Assembly: GCF_900187965.1 (NCBI RefSeq)
Contig: NZ_FZNL01000031.1
Coordinates: 1 to 51,103 of the forward strand
Direction of reading: 5' to 3'
From: Flavobacterium sp. ov086
Lineage (GTDB): Bacteria; Bacteroidota; Bacteroidia; Flavobacteriales; Flavobacteriaceae
DNA: 51,103 nucleotides
Shown here: positions 17,382-24,156 of the stretch, in pieces
How positions within the stretch are numbered: the first letter of the stretch is position 1
How the letters are laid out: every line of letters starts with the position of its first letter
Program-made: the position numbers and the translations under genes
Notes under the pieces: generated by a model
What the model was told of the DNA's origin: nothing
What the model saw: only the letters and a program-made list of their open reading frames with translations
The model's database searches: none

Positions 17382-17409
17382 AGGGCTTACTAAGCTAACT
17401 TAACATCCT

Positions 17410-18486
17410 TTAGTATAAAATCTCCATTTTTAATTTGCTTAAATAAATATAGAATAACTTATTCTCACCAAAACAATATAAAGTTCTAATATCTCGATTA
17501 TAAACGGTAATTTGTTCAAATGTATAAATATCATAAGCTTCAATTCTGTCGTAGAAAACGACTAAAATTAGATTAGCATCAGACAAAAATACCTCTTCCG
17601 GAGATGAATCTTCTTTTGGATAGGAAATATTAAATTCAATTGCATTCTCAAATTCATTTTGATACAATTCTCTGATTTTAATTTCAATTTCACCAATATC
17701 TAAATATTTACAATATGCCATTCTATTTCCGCTTGGGTTAAAGGTGTGATGATCTCCAAATTCATCGATTCTATAGGAGAATATAAGCTTCGGTTTTTTA
17801 ATATCATTAATTTTAAAAATATTGAAACTTCCTCTAGGAGAATTACCGTCTTTATCGAAAAAAATTAGTCCGAAAAGATTTTCATCAGGCAATGTAAATA
17901 TTGAATAACTACCGTCATTAATCCACAAATAAAAAAAATCATTTTTCTCAAAAGTCTCATTAAAAAAGTCTCCCAAATCATATTCGACAAAATCATCAAG
18001 ATCTAAAAAAATAAAATTATCACTTACATGATATTTCTTTAAAAGGGCGTAATTATCCCAAGGATCATGTGAGCCGTTTTCTGTTTTTTTATTAATTAAT
18101 TTTCCTTCTAAATCAATTTTAAAATGGCAAATTTCGTCAGTAGAGTTTTTTAATCTGGCTTTTAAATAAATGAATTCTAAATCATCAGAGAAATAAAACT
18201 CATAAATATGGCTCAAAGAAAACGCTGTTGTTTGATTCAAATACTTGCTGTAATCAACAAAATTATTCTGTTTGAATTTGTGATCATAAATACTGAACTT
18301 CTTATATTCCAGAATAATTATTGTTTTTAAATAACTATTAAAATCGATAATTTCAACAAATAATTCCCAAGATGCATTAACTTTAAGCAGCACAAGTTTA
18401 TTAGAATTCTGGATAAAATGCATCTTCAGAATATTCTCGTAAGATACTTCAATACCTTTTGTTAAATCATAAGTTACCAATTCCAT
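17410..18486 (-). CDS. Cytoplasmic beta-propeller-like protein of unknown function
   Basis: 358 residues if translation begins at ATG 18484-18486 (MELVTYDLTKGIEVSYENIL); a longer frame begins with TTG at 18552 and adds 22 residues. A purine-rich stretch precedes the ATG. No signal peptide. The sequence is a series of beta segments with recurring short motifs of the type hhhhhxDxhxxY and ends of blades such as HHTFNPSGNRMAYCKYLDIG and LSDANLILVVFYDRIEAYDI, which suggests a WD40-like or YncE-like propeller. It is acidic and aromatic. No enzyme residues recognised. Separate from the downstream repeat region and from the ArsR operon. Confidence 0.6.
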   Translation of the reverse strand: MELVTYDLTKGIEVSYENILKMHFIQNSNKLVLLKVNASWELFVEIIDFNSYLKTIIILEYKKFSIYDHKFKQNNFVDYSKYLNQTTAFSLSHIYEFYFSDDLEFIYLKARLKNSTDEICHFKIDLEGKLINKKTENGSHDPWDNYALLKKYHVSDNFIFLDLDDFVEYDLGDFFNETFEKNDFFYLWINDGSYSIFTLPDENLFGLIFFDKDGNSPRGSFNIFKINDIKKPKLIFSYRIDEFGDHHTFNPSGNRMAYCKYLDIGEIEIKIRELYQNEFENAIEFNISYPKEDSSPEEVFLSDANLILVVFYDRIEAYDIYTFEQITVYNRDIRTLYCFGENKLFYIYLSKLKMEILY

Positions 18487-18598
18487 ATATTCTATTTTAT
18501 CTCTTTCTTTAGGGAAACGTTTCTCAAACGAAAATAGAAATTCTAAATTCAATTATCTTCTTATTATTCTATAAAATAACTTACACAGGAAATAAAAA

Positions 18599-18622
18599 AA
18601 CTCCATTAATTAAAATGGAGTT
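18599..18622 (-). terminator. Hairpin terminator of the ArsR-AHSA1-DoxX operon
   Basis: AACTCCATT pairs with AATGGAGTT around AATTAA, followed on the minus strand by seven T. It lies just past the stop of the DoxX-like gene. Confidence 0.85.
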
Positions 18623-18649
18623 CTCGATTAAATACTATTCTAAGCTCAA

Positions 18650-19027
18650 TTAAACTGAAACCGTTTTTCGATCTACAGGTCTAAAATACCATGATATTGC
18701 AGTTAAAACGATTAATAATACCGGCCCAAAAAGTTCTTTGGCAGCATCTCCGCTTGCTATGTGCGAGAAAATTGCCCCCGACATAGCAAAGAAAAACCCC
18801 GCATAAGCCCATTCTTTTAATAAAGGAAACTTAGGAACGAGAATTGCTATAACACCAAGAAATTTCCAAATAGCCAACAGCGTTAAAAAATAAAGCGGAT
18901 ATCCTAAATGAACCATCATTGTTGTTTCTTCTTTCAACTTAATAAATTGTACAATTCCCGTTGCAGTCATTCCTAATGCTAGCCAAAGTGTTGCAACCCA
19001 ATAGATAATTTTATTTCTCTTAGTCAT
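18650..19027 (-). CDS. DoxX-like small membrane protein
   Basis: 125 residues with four hydrophobic spans (about 9-27, 44-62, 72-87 and 98-113). The arrangement WLALGMTATGIVQFIKLKEE, HLGYPLYFLTLLAIWKFLGV and a conserved Pro-Leu-Leu-Lys-Glu-Trp-Ala segment fits the DoxX-like family. Members are inner-membrane proteins, some linked to redox or thiol stress. It is the last gene of an operon with an ArsR regulator and an AHSA1 protein, a grouping often seen in Bacteroidota, and is followed by a good terminator. Reaction unknown. Confidence 0.88.
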   Translation of the reverse strand: MTKRNKIIYWVATLWLALGMTATGIVQFIKLKEETTMMVHLGYPLYFLTLLAIWKFLGVIAILVPKFPLLKEWAYAGFFFAMSGAIFSHIASGDAAKELFGPVLLIVLTAISWYFRPVDRKTVSV

Positions 19028-19061
19028 AATTAATTATTTTAGTTATTAGTAGTCGTTTTAT

Positions 19062-19529
19062 TTATTTTAGTTTATTTACAAAATCCTGCAAGCGATTATG
19101 CGCCATATTAATGCCTTGAGCAAAAGGGAGTTTCAGCATCTGATCTCTCATTTCAACAGATTTGTAGACAATTTGCATAGTAAGTTTACTTGTTTGATCT
19201 GATACTTTTTCGAACTCTAAAAACTCCAGCTGAGCAGGAAAAGGAGTATTTTCCATTTCGAAAGTTCTGGTGATTTTTTGATTTTCAATTATTTCATGAA
19301 TTACGCCATTTGCCTGAAAAACAACATTCCCTTTGGGATCTGTAGTTTCAAATTGCCAACCGCCATGTTTTACATTTTCAAGTTTTAGCACTTTTGTACC
19401 CATCCATTGTTCTACAATTTCAGATTCTACATAAGCTTTAAAAAGTAATTCCAGTGGCAAATCAAATTCTCTCGTAATTACAATTTCCTGTTTGCCATTT
19501 TCAGCAGCAATTTTTGTTTTTTGTTCCAT
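19062..19529 (-). CDS. SRPBCC/AHSA1-domain protein
   Basis: 155 residues. The helix-grip fold is recognisable from the opening ITREFDLPLELLFKAYVESE, the conserved VEQWMGTKVLKLENVKHGG, the strand FQANGVIHEIIENQKITRTF and the final helix GINMAHNRLQDFVNKL. AHSA1-type (Hsp90 activator-like) single-domain proteins bind hydrophobic ligands in a long cavity, but their bacterial ligands are mostly unknown. It starts 5 bp after the ArsR stop, so it is coupled to the regulator and probably derepressed with it. Confidence 0.9.
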   Translation of the reverse strand: MEQKTKIAAENGKQEIVITREFDLPLELLFKAYVESEIVEQWMGTKVLKLENVKHGGWQFETTDPKGNVVFQANGVIHEIIENQKITRTFEMENTPFPAQLEFLEFEKVSDQTSKLTMQIVYKSVEMRDQMLKLPFAQGINMAHNRLQDFVNKLK

Positions 19530-19534
19530 GATTT

Positions 19535-19858
19535 CTATTTTTTGGGTTGATAGTTCTTCATTATGGCCTCGAGTTTATTGAATTTTTCATCCCACATTTT
19601 TCTAAAAGGCTCAATAAAATGGTCTATTTCCTTGATCTTTTCGGGATTTAAATGATAAAAAATCTCCCTGCCATTTTGTGTTTGATGTAATAATTCACAT
19701 TCACTTAAAATCTGAATGTGTTTTGAAATAGTTTGTCGTGACGAACTAAAATTCTCCGCTATTGTACCTGGGGTCATGGCCTGAAGCGCGACCAAACTCA
19801 ATATAGCTCTACGAGTTGGGTCAGCAATTGCCTGAAAAACATCTCTTCTAATTTCCAT
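19535..19858 (-). CDS. ArsR-family winged-helix repressor
   Basis: 107 residues from ATG at 19856-19858 (MEIRRDVFQAIADPTRRAIL). A longer in-frame start at 19906 would lie inside the promoter and operators, so it is rejected. The winged helix reads ADPTRRAILSLVALQAMTPG, then AENFSSSRQTISKHIQILSE as recognition part, then LLHQTQNGREIFYHLNPEK as wing. No cysteine cluster for metal sensing is visible in the alpha3 region, so it belongs to the non-metal group typically paired with AHSA1 genes. It likely represses its own operon through two identical operators overlapping the promoter (19862-19907). Confidence 0.9.
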   Translation of the reverse strand: MEIRRDVFQAIADPTRRAILSLVALQAMTPGTIAENFSSSRQTISKHIQILSECELLHQTQNGREIFYHLNPEKIKEIDHFIEPFRKMWDEKFNKLEAIMKNYQPKK

Positions 19859-19861
19859 TGT

Positions 19862-19907
19862 GCAGTTATTTGACTGCAAATATAATGCAGTTATTTGACT
19901 GCGCAAA
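19862..19907 (-). promoter_or_regulatory. Promoter with two tandem ArsR-type operators
   Basis: On the minus strand a TTTG (19907-19904), 19 bp, and a perfect TATATTTG (19884-19877) make a full Bacteroidota promoter. The same 16-base imperfect palindrome GCAGTCAAATAACTGC occurs twice, at 19902-19887 between the two promoter boxes and at 19877-19862 over the start of transcription. The centre-to-centre distance is 25 bp. Only four bases separate the second copy from the ArsR ATG. Confidence 0.85.
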
Positions 19908-19997
19908 TTATTTTGAAGTTTTTTTTCAGAAAATTCCCTTTTTTCTAAAAAACATTAAAAACTAAATCACTGAAATAGAGTAGAGTGGAAGCTTAAT

Positions 19998-20705
19998 TTA
20001 ATAAGTAGCATTTATCCTGATGCTTGCTTTAATTAAGGCTAATCCTTTAATAGTAGTGATGTGAAGATCTTTTGACTGGTGGTGTTTATTCTCTGACACG
20101 AGTTTTACAAATTCGTCTCCTTTTTCAGATTTCTGAATCCATTTTACCATCACAAAATCATCACCTTCATCATTAATTAGAGACAACAAATACATTTCGC
20201 CCCAATAAATGTTCTCGATTGTATTGGCAACTTTCTTGTATGCAATGATATCTCCCGATTTTAAAAGCGGATACATGCTGTCGCTGCTTACATAAACGGC
20301 ACCATCGCATTTTGGTAAGCCGGGAATTGTAATTTGATCAATGACTCTTTCTAAATTTTCGTCGTTGAATAAAGTCGATGGTGATGCCTGAATATCGTAA
20401 AGAGGAATATATTGTTTTTGATATCCGTCGCCTTTGGATTCATTTAAAAAATTTTGGTCATCCGGGCTTAAATTTTCAGTATAAACATTAATTTTTGTCA
20501 TACTTTGCTTCCCCGTCAACAACCAGACCGGATTGATGTCTAAACAATTGTCTATTATCTTATTTAGGATATCTTCTCCTAAATTTCCATTTCTCTTTAA
20601 TTGCGTACCTAAATAGCCATTTGACAAGCCATTGTCTTTTTCAAAACGAGTTGGCTTAATCCCTTTAAAATCAAGGTATTCGTAAAATCTTTCAATTGCT
20701 TTCAT
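19998..20705 (-). CDS. S24-family transcriptional repressor (HTH + LexA/CI-like domain)
   Basis: 235 residues. The N-terminal 65 residues form a phage-repressor-like HTH (IKPTRFEKDNGLSNGYLGTQ, then INPVWLLTGK, the typical end of this HTH type). Residues 100-235 are an S24 peptidase fold: YIPLYDIQASP, the nucleophile in SSDSMYPLLKSGD (Ser143), and the general base in FVMVKWIQ (Lys188). Such proteins are dimeric repressors that may self-cleave on DNA damage or simply use the domain for dimerisation; no clear Ala-Gly cleavage site is visible. Divergent from the small 20792 gene, with a palindromic operator between them. No phage genes nearby. Confidence 0.88.
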   Translation of the reverse strand: MKAIERFYEYLDFKGIKPTRFEKDNGLSNGYLGTQLKRNGNLGEDILNKIIDNCLDINPVWLLTGKQSMTKINVYTENLSPDDQNFLNESKGDGYQKQYIPLYDIQASPSTLFNDENLERVIDQITIPGLPKCDGAVYVSSDSMYPLLKSGDIIAYKKVANTIENIYWGEMYLLSLINDEGDDFVMVKWIQKSEKGDEFVKLVSENKHHQSKDLHITTIKGLALIKASIRINATY

Positions 20706-20735
20706 AAAATATAAGAAAATATTTACTAAACCTTG

Positions 20736-20765
20736 TTGTTTTATAGACTATTGTTTATATATTTG
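20736..20765 (+). promoter_or_regulatory. Promoter of the Cro-like small gene
   Basis: TTG at 20736-20738, 19 bp spacing, and a perfect TATATTTG at 20758-20765. The operator palindrome begins at the end of the -7 box, so a bound repressor would block initiation. Confidence 0.75.
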
Positions 20766-20782
20766 TTCCCATAACAGGAACA
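20764..20782. promoter_or_regulatory. Palindromic operator TGTTCC-N7-GGAACA
   Basis: Perfect 6-bp arms around a 7-bp centre, placed over the expected transcription start of the 20792 gene and upstream of the divergent S24 repressor gene. The position and symmetry fit a repressor dimer site; that the S24 protein binds it is inference. Confidence 0.7.
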
Positions 20783-20791
20783 GTCAAGGCA

Positions 20792-20986
20792 ATGGACAAA
20801 GAAACGAAAAAGAAAAACATATACAACACAGAAATCCTTAATCGTATAAAAGAAAAATATGGTTTGTCGAAAAGATTCATCACAATGAGCCTTTCCGGAG
20901 ACCGTAAAAGTGAGATGACGGACACAGTTAGAAAAGATTATAAAAAGATGGAAACGGCAATAGCGGCTCTTTTAAAAACACTATAA
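20792..20986 (+). CDS. Small HTH-like protein (Cro-like), opposite the S24 repressor
   Basis: 64 residues, highly basic, starting MDKETKKKNIYNTEILNRIK. The core EKYGLSKRFITMSLSGDRKS reads as a helix-turn-helix (helix, GLSKRFITMSL recognition helix), followed by EMTDTVRKDYKKMETAIAAL. It is divergent from the S24 repressor and controlled by a strong promoter with an operator, as in CI/Cro switches. DNA binding is inferred from charge and pattern only. Short, but the start, promoter and position support a real gene. Confidence 0.65.
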   Translation: MDKETKKKNIYNTEILNRIKEKYGLSKRFITMSLSGDRKSEMTDTVRKDYKKMETAIAALLKTL

Positions 20987-21069
20987 ACCAAAGAATTCTT
21001 TACCTATAACATCGAACTGATCACAATGAGCTGGCAACACAATTAAAAACGAACTTAAACCATAATACT

Positions 21070-21270
21070 ATGACGGTAGAAATTACATCTATTGAAAATA
21101 ACAAGGAATATGAAATTAATGGAAAGTTAGTATTTATGGACCAATCCGGTAATTGGCAGTGCGATGTTGAGCTTTCGCAAATAGAAAAAACAGCTTTAAA
21201 AAGTTACACTCAATTAATTTTGAATAATCCGAGACTTACTAAACATGCTAAAGCAACTTATAGGACATAA
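21070..21270 (+). CDS. Small protein of unknown function, probably co-transcribed with the Cro-like gene
   Basis: 66 residues, MTVEITSIENNKEYEINGKL and onward; soluble, without signal or membrane segment. The pattern of short strands (EINGKLVFMDQSGNWQCDVE) followed by a helix suggests a small alpha/beta fold. It follows the Cro-like gene by 83 bp on the same strand and precedes a strong plus-strand terminator (21321-21361), so both genes likely share one message. No family recognised. Confidence 0.6.
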   Translation: MTVEITSIENNKEYEINGKLVFMDQSGNWQCDVELSQIEKTALKSYTQLILNNPRLTKHAKATYRT

Positions 21271-21320
21271 ATTAGTTTCCCTTCTTGATTTAGAAGATTA
21301 ACCACTAATCTCTAAATCAA

Positions 21321-21361
21321 AGCCTCCAGAATCTGTGTGTGAATCTGGAGGCTATTTTTTT
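21321..21361 (+). terminator. Hairpin terminator
   Basis: AGCCTCCAGA and TCTGGAGGCT form a 10-bp stem followed by eight T on the plus strand. It closes the Cro-like/66-aa transcript; the minus side lacks a T run. Confidence 0.9.
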
Positions 21362-21403
21362 TAATTATCTGATGAGTCAATTTTAAAACCAAATCTTGAA
21401 AAT

Positions 21404-22990
21404 TTAGAACGAAATGACTTGCTCAATTTTAATTTGCTCCAAAAAATATTCGTCATGTGAAACCACAACTAGTGAACCTTGATATTCATTGATTGCTTTT
21501 GTCAAAATTTCGATATTCTGAATATCCAGATTGTTTGTTGGCTCATCTAAAACAATAAGATCCGGAGATTCGTTGTTAATTGTAAGGCAACAAAGCATTA
21601 GACGCATTTTTTCGCCTCCGCTTAAAGCGGAACAAGGTTTATCCCAATCTTGCTTTGAGAACAGGAAACGATTAAGCCTCATTTTTATATCATGTTCCTC
21701 AAGTCCCGAATTGTTGAAGTATTGTGCCTGATCGTAAACTTTTAACTCATTTTGAATCAAAGAATAATCCTGATCAATATATACTGATTTGTTTTCGGCT
21801 CTGTAAACTGTTCCAATCTGCGGATCTAGTTTTCCGAGTATAATTTTAATTAAAGTCGTTTTACCCGAACCATTTGTGCCTTTTACTGCAATTCGGTTTC
21901 CGCTTGTGATTTCAATATTCAAATTCTTCTCCCAAAGAAGTTGCTCTTTGTACTTAAAATTGATTTCGTTGGTGCTAAAAAGTATTTTTCCTTTATGCAG
22001 CGCCGAATTATCAAAACCTATCTTCATTTGATCAATATCCGGAACCGAAGAACGTAATTCTCTTAATTCCTGCGAAATACCATCGATTTTTTCTGCATGG
22101 ACTCCTTTCAACTTCGAACTGCTGTTTTCGGCATTATTGCGCAGCGTATTCATCATAATTCTTGCAACACCAGATTTCTCTTGTTTCTTTTTGCCTCGAG
22201 CGTCCAGTTTTTGTTGTCTTTCTAATGTTTCCCGTTCTTTCTCGCGGGCTTTTCGCAAAGCCTTTTCTTTGGCATGCAGATCCTGATTTAAAGCGTTTAT
22301 TTCTATTTGTTTTTGCTCCGTATAGAAATCGTAATTTCCGCCATAAACAGCAATACCATGTTTGCTTAATTCGTAAACCGTATTTAGTGTATTTAGCAAA
22401 CTTCTGTCGTGACTTACAATAAGCAAAGTGCTGGTTGTAGACGCTATAAAATCATACAATAATTTTCTCGAATCCGCATCAAGATGATTACTAGGTTCAT
22501 CCATCAAAACCAGTTCCGGCTGATGGATTAAAATTCCGGCAAGAAAGATTTTTGTCTTCTGCCCACCACTTAAAGTGTTCATTTTCTGAGTCAAATCTAA
22601 TACCTCTAATTTCCAGTAGCTTAAAGCATTATTACAACGCTCTTCAATTGTCCAGTCATCGTTTAGAATATTCAGATTTTCCTCGGTAACATTACCGTCC
22701 AGAATCTCTTTAAACGCATTTAGTTTATCACTAATACGCAATGCTTCAGCAATAGAAAGATCATTATATTGCCCAAAAATCTGCGGAATATAATAAGGTT
22801 CAGAATTTAATTTAAGTTCACCATTTAAAGGCTCTAATTCGCCTGCAATAATTTTGAGCAAAGTCGATTTTCCTGCGCCATTATTACCAATAAGCGCTAT
22901 TTTATCGTGATTGTTTACAGTAAAACTGATGTTATCAAACAGCAATTCTTTGTTATTGTGTTTATATGAAATGTTTTGTAGAATAAGCAT
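21404..22990 (-). CDS. ABC-F ATPase (ribosome-acting, possible antibiotic-protection type)
   Basis: 528 residues with two ABC domains and no membrane segments. Domain 1: Walker A GNNGAGKST (35-43), signature LSGGQ near 143, Walker B LVLMDEPSNHLD. Domain 2 from about 335: Walker A GTNGSGKTT, signature LSGGE, Walker B LIVLDEPTNNLD. The linker between them is long, charged and basic (KAREKERETLERQQKLDARG, then KKKQEK), as needed to reach into the ribosomal E site. ABC-F proteins act on ribosomes; some protect against macrolides, lincosamides, streptogramins or pleuromutilins. The monocistronic layout and the unusual leader at 22989-23113 would suit an inducible resistance factor, but a housekeeping role is equally possible. 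Confidence 0.9.
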   Translation of the reverse strand: MLILQNISYKHNNKELLFDNISFTVNNHDKIALIGNNGAGKSTLLKIIAGELEPLNGELKLNSEPYYIPQIFGQYNDLSIAEALRISDKLNAFKEILDGNVTEENLNILNDDWTIEERCNNALSYWKLEVLDLTQKMNTLSGGQKTKIFLAGILIHQPELVLMDEPSNHLDADSRKLLYDFIASTTSTLLIVSHDRSLLNTLNTVYELSKHGIAVYGGNYDFYTEQKQIEINALNQDLHAKEKALRKAREKERETLERQQKLDARGKKKQEKSGVARIMMNTLRNNAENSSSKLKGVHAEKIDGISQELRELRSSVPDIDQMKIGFDNSALHKGKILFSTNEINFKYKEQLLWEKNLNIEITSGNRIAVKGTNGSGKTTLIKIILGKLDPQIGTVYRAENKSVYIDQDYSLIQNELKVYDQAQYFNNSGLEEHDIKMRLNRFLFSKQDWDKPCSALSGGEKMRLMLCCLTINNESPDLIVLDEPTNNLDIQNIEILTKAINEYQGSLVVVSHDEYFLEQIKIEQVISF

Positions 22991-23075
22991 AATTTCTTTC
23001 TCTAAAAATGAATAAATTGAGCCACCACAATTGTGGTTACTCTCTAAATTGCCTGAAAGAAATTATTTTTCACAT
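22989..23075 (-). promoter_or_regulatory. Structured mRNA leader that can mask the ABC-F start codon
   Basis: In the transcript a perfect 12-base inverted repeat pairs AUAAUUUCUUUC (23066-23055) with GAAAGAAAUUAU (23000-22989). The right arm covers the purine-rich ribosome site and the first two bases of the AUG. The 54-base loop holds a second hairpin core CCACAAUUGUGG. Just ahead of the left arm is a start-stop pair AUGUGA (23075-23070). This is the general layout of an attenuator or translational switch. Confidence 0.55.
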
Positions 23076-23105
23076 AAATTAATTGACTTCGTTTTTTAAG
23101 TTCTG

Positions 23106-23137
23106 CAAAGATATAATTTTATATGAGAGCCTGCAAA
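23106..23137 (-). promoter_or_regulatory. Promoter of the ABC-F gene
   Basis: On the minus strand TTTG (23137-23134), 20 bp, TATCTTTG (23113-23106). Both boxes fit the Bacteroidota consensus. Transcription from about 23099 gives a leader of about 109 bases. Confidence 0.7.
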
Positions 23138-23159
23138 GAGTGACAAGTAAGTTTTTTTT

Positions 23160-23350
23160 GCCACGAATTACTTGAATTTTCTCTAATTTTTATTGGAGGA
23201 CTTTTTTTTTGCCACGAATTTTCTCTAATTTTCTCTAATTTTTATTCTGATTGCACATAATAAAAAATCTGTGCGAATCTGTGTAATTCGTGGCAAACTT
23301 TTAAAGCGGTTTCACGATAAAAATTAGAGAAAATTCGTGAAATTCGTGGC
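23160..23350. repeat. Nested palindromic repeat with gccacgaatt arms
   Basis: Two left arms GCCACGAATT (23160-23169 and 23211-23220) and two right arms AATTCGTGGC (23285-23294 and 23341-23350) enclose AT-rich, internally repeated sequence (CTCTAATTTT words, and ATCTGTGCGAATCTGTGTAA). The same arms bound a single hairpin at 37870-37928. No coding potential. Confidence 0.8.
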
Positions 23351-23376
23351 AAACCTTTTTTTTTAAATCAACAAAA

Positions 23377-23408
23377 AAACCATATTGCTTTTGGGGACAA
23401 TATGGTTT
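23377..23408 (-). terminator. Hairpin terminator of the small lipoprotein gene
   Basis: AAACCATATTG and CAATATGGTTT form an 11-bp stem; on the minus strand a run of seven T follows. Confidence 0.85.
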
Positions 23409-23449
23409 CGTTAAAATACTTTGAGTTCATAAACAGTGAACTTTTATGG

Positions 23450-23818
23450 TTATATTTTTGTAAGCGTAAGTTTCATTTCTTTACTGTCTAATACCAGTTT
23501 GTCATCCGTTATAGTACTTTCACAAGGGTATGGAGTACCAGTTTCATCTTTAATTACTAAACTTTTTCCTCCTTTTGTCAAAGCATAAGTACCATTATTG
23601 ATTTCGCTTTGCAAATATCCAGTTACATGCCCGTCTTTAGTAAACGTTAATGTTCCTTGAGTTAGAATTACATTTTTTAAAGAATCAGAGAGAGGCATTT
23701 TAGGCTCAACAGCGGTAACTTTCCAAGAGTCCACCAATTCATTTCTACTCTTATGACATGAAATCATTAATACTGCCACCATTGCAATTCCGAAGATAAA
23801 TAATTTAGATTTTTTCAT
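23450..23818 (-). CDS. Small lipocalin-like lipoprotein
   Basis: 122 residues. Signal peptide with lipobox VLMISC (Cys21), so it is anchored in an envelope membrane. The mature part, ELVDSWKVTAVEPKMPLSDS, then GTLTFTKDGHVTGYLQSEIN, NGTYALTKGGKSLVI and TDDKLVLDSKEMKLTLTKI, has the antiparallel strand pattern and the conserved start W.v of small lipocalin-like domains common in Bacteroidota. Ligand unknown. Single gene with its own terminator. Confidence 0.75.
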   Translation of the reverse strand: MKKSKLFIFGIAMVAVLMISCHKSRNELVDSWKVTAVEPKMPLSDSLKNVILTQGTLTFTKDGHVTGYLQSEINNGTYALTKGGKSLVIKDETGTPYPCESTITDDKLVLDSKEMKLTLTKI

Positions 23819-24156
23819 GATTTTGTGATTAAAGTTAAACTACAGAAAATTACAAAATTTTTTCTAATTAAAAATCTAAAAATCAATTATTTATAAAGAA
23901 GCTGTTTTAAATTCCAATATTTATCCCGAAGCCTCGGGACCAAATTCCAATATAAGAACTTACATGTAAAGCCTTATAGTATTTGTGTTTTGCAGATATA
24001 GATTAACGTAGAGATGCACAACAGTGCATCTTAGCAACGATTAGAGATACAAATAGATACAAATATAAACGACAAACAGATTAGACGCACAGCAGTGCGT
24101 CTCCGCAGAAAAACCTTTGTCACTTTGCTCCTCAGAACCTTTGCACCTCAAAAAAA
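23819..24156. other. Intergenic region made mostly of short repeats
   Basis: These 338 bases contain a hairpin CCCGA/TCGGG at 23925-23938 flanked by two AAATTCCAATAT direct repeats, and two gacgcac-type hairpins listed at 24012-24102. No coding frame. Confidence 0.65.
24012..24102. repeat. Two short gatgcac/gacgcac hairpins
   Basis: AGATGCAC..GTGCATCT at 24012-24031 and AGACGCAC..GTGCGTCT at 24083-24102, each with a 4-base loop. Related hairpins occur at 28451-28472 and 28555-28577. I recall this short palindrome as a frequent dispersed element in Flavobacterium genomes. Confidence 0.75.

Larger units (their letters stand above)
16870..17409. other. Intergenic region with promoter and degenerate repeats
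   Basis: A 540-bp region without a supported gene. It contains the promoter of the serine hydrolase (16990-17008), an imperfect palindrome at 17208-17268, a degenerate TTTGCG-type repeat around 17297-17345, and a small hairpin ACAGGTT/AACCTGT at 17363-17381 just before the end of the next gene. Confidence 0.6.

Noticed and set aside
18487..18552. Extra N terminus of the propeller-like protein
   Set aside because: Starts with TTG; ATG at 18486 has a better ribosome site, though the longer form cannot be fully excluded.
19998..21270. Prophage remnant
   Set aside because: Only a repressor, a Cro-like and one more small gene; no integrase, structural or lysis gene and no att-like repeat seen.
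23160..23260. CRISPR-like direct repeats (CTCTAATTTT words)
   Set aside because: Repeats are short, adjacent and AT-rich with no spacers of uniform length and no cas gene.
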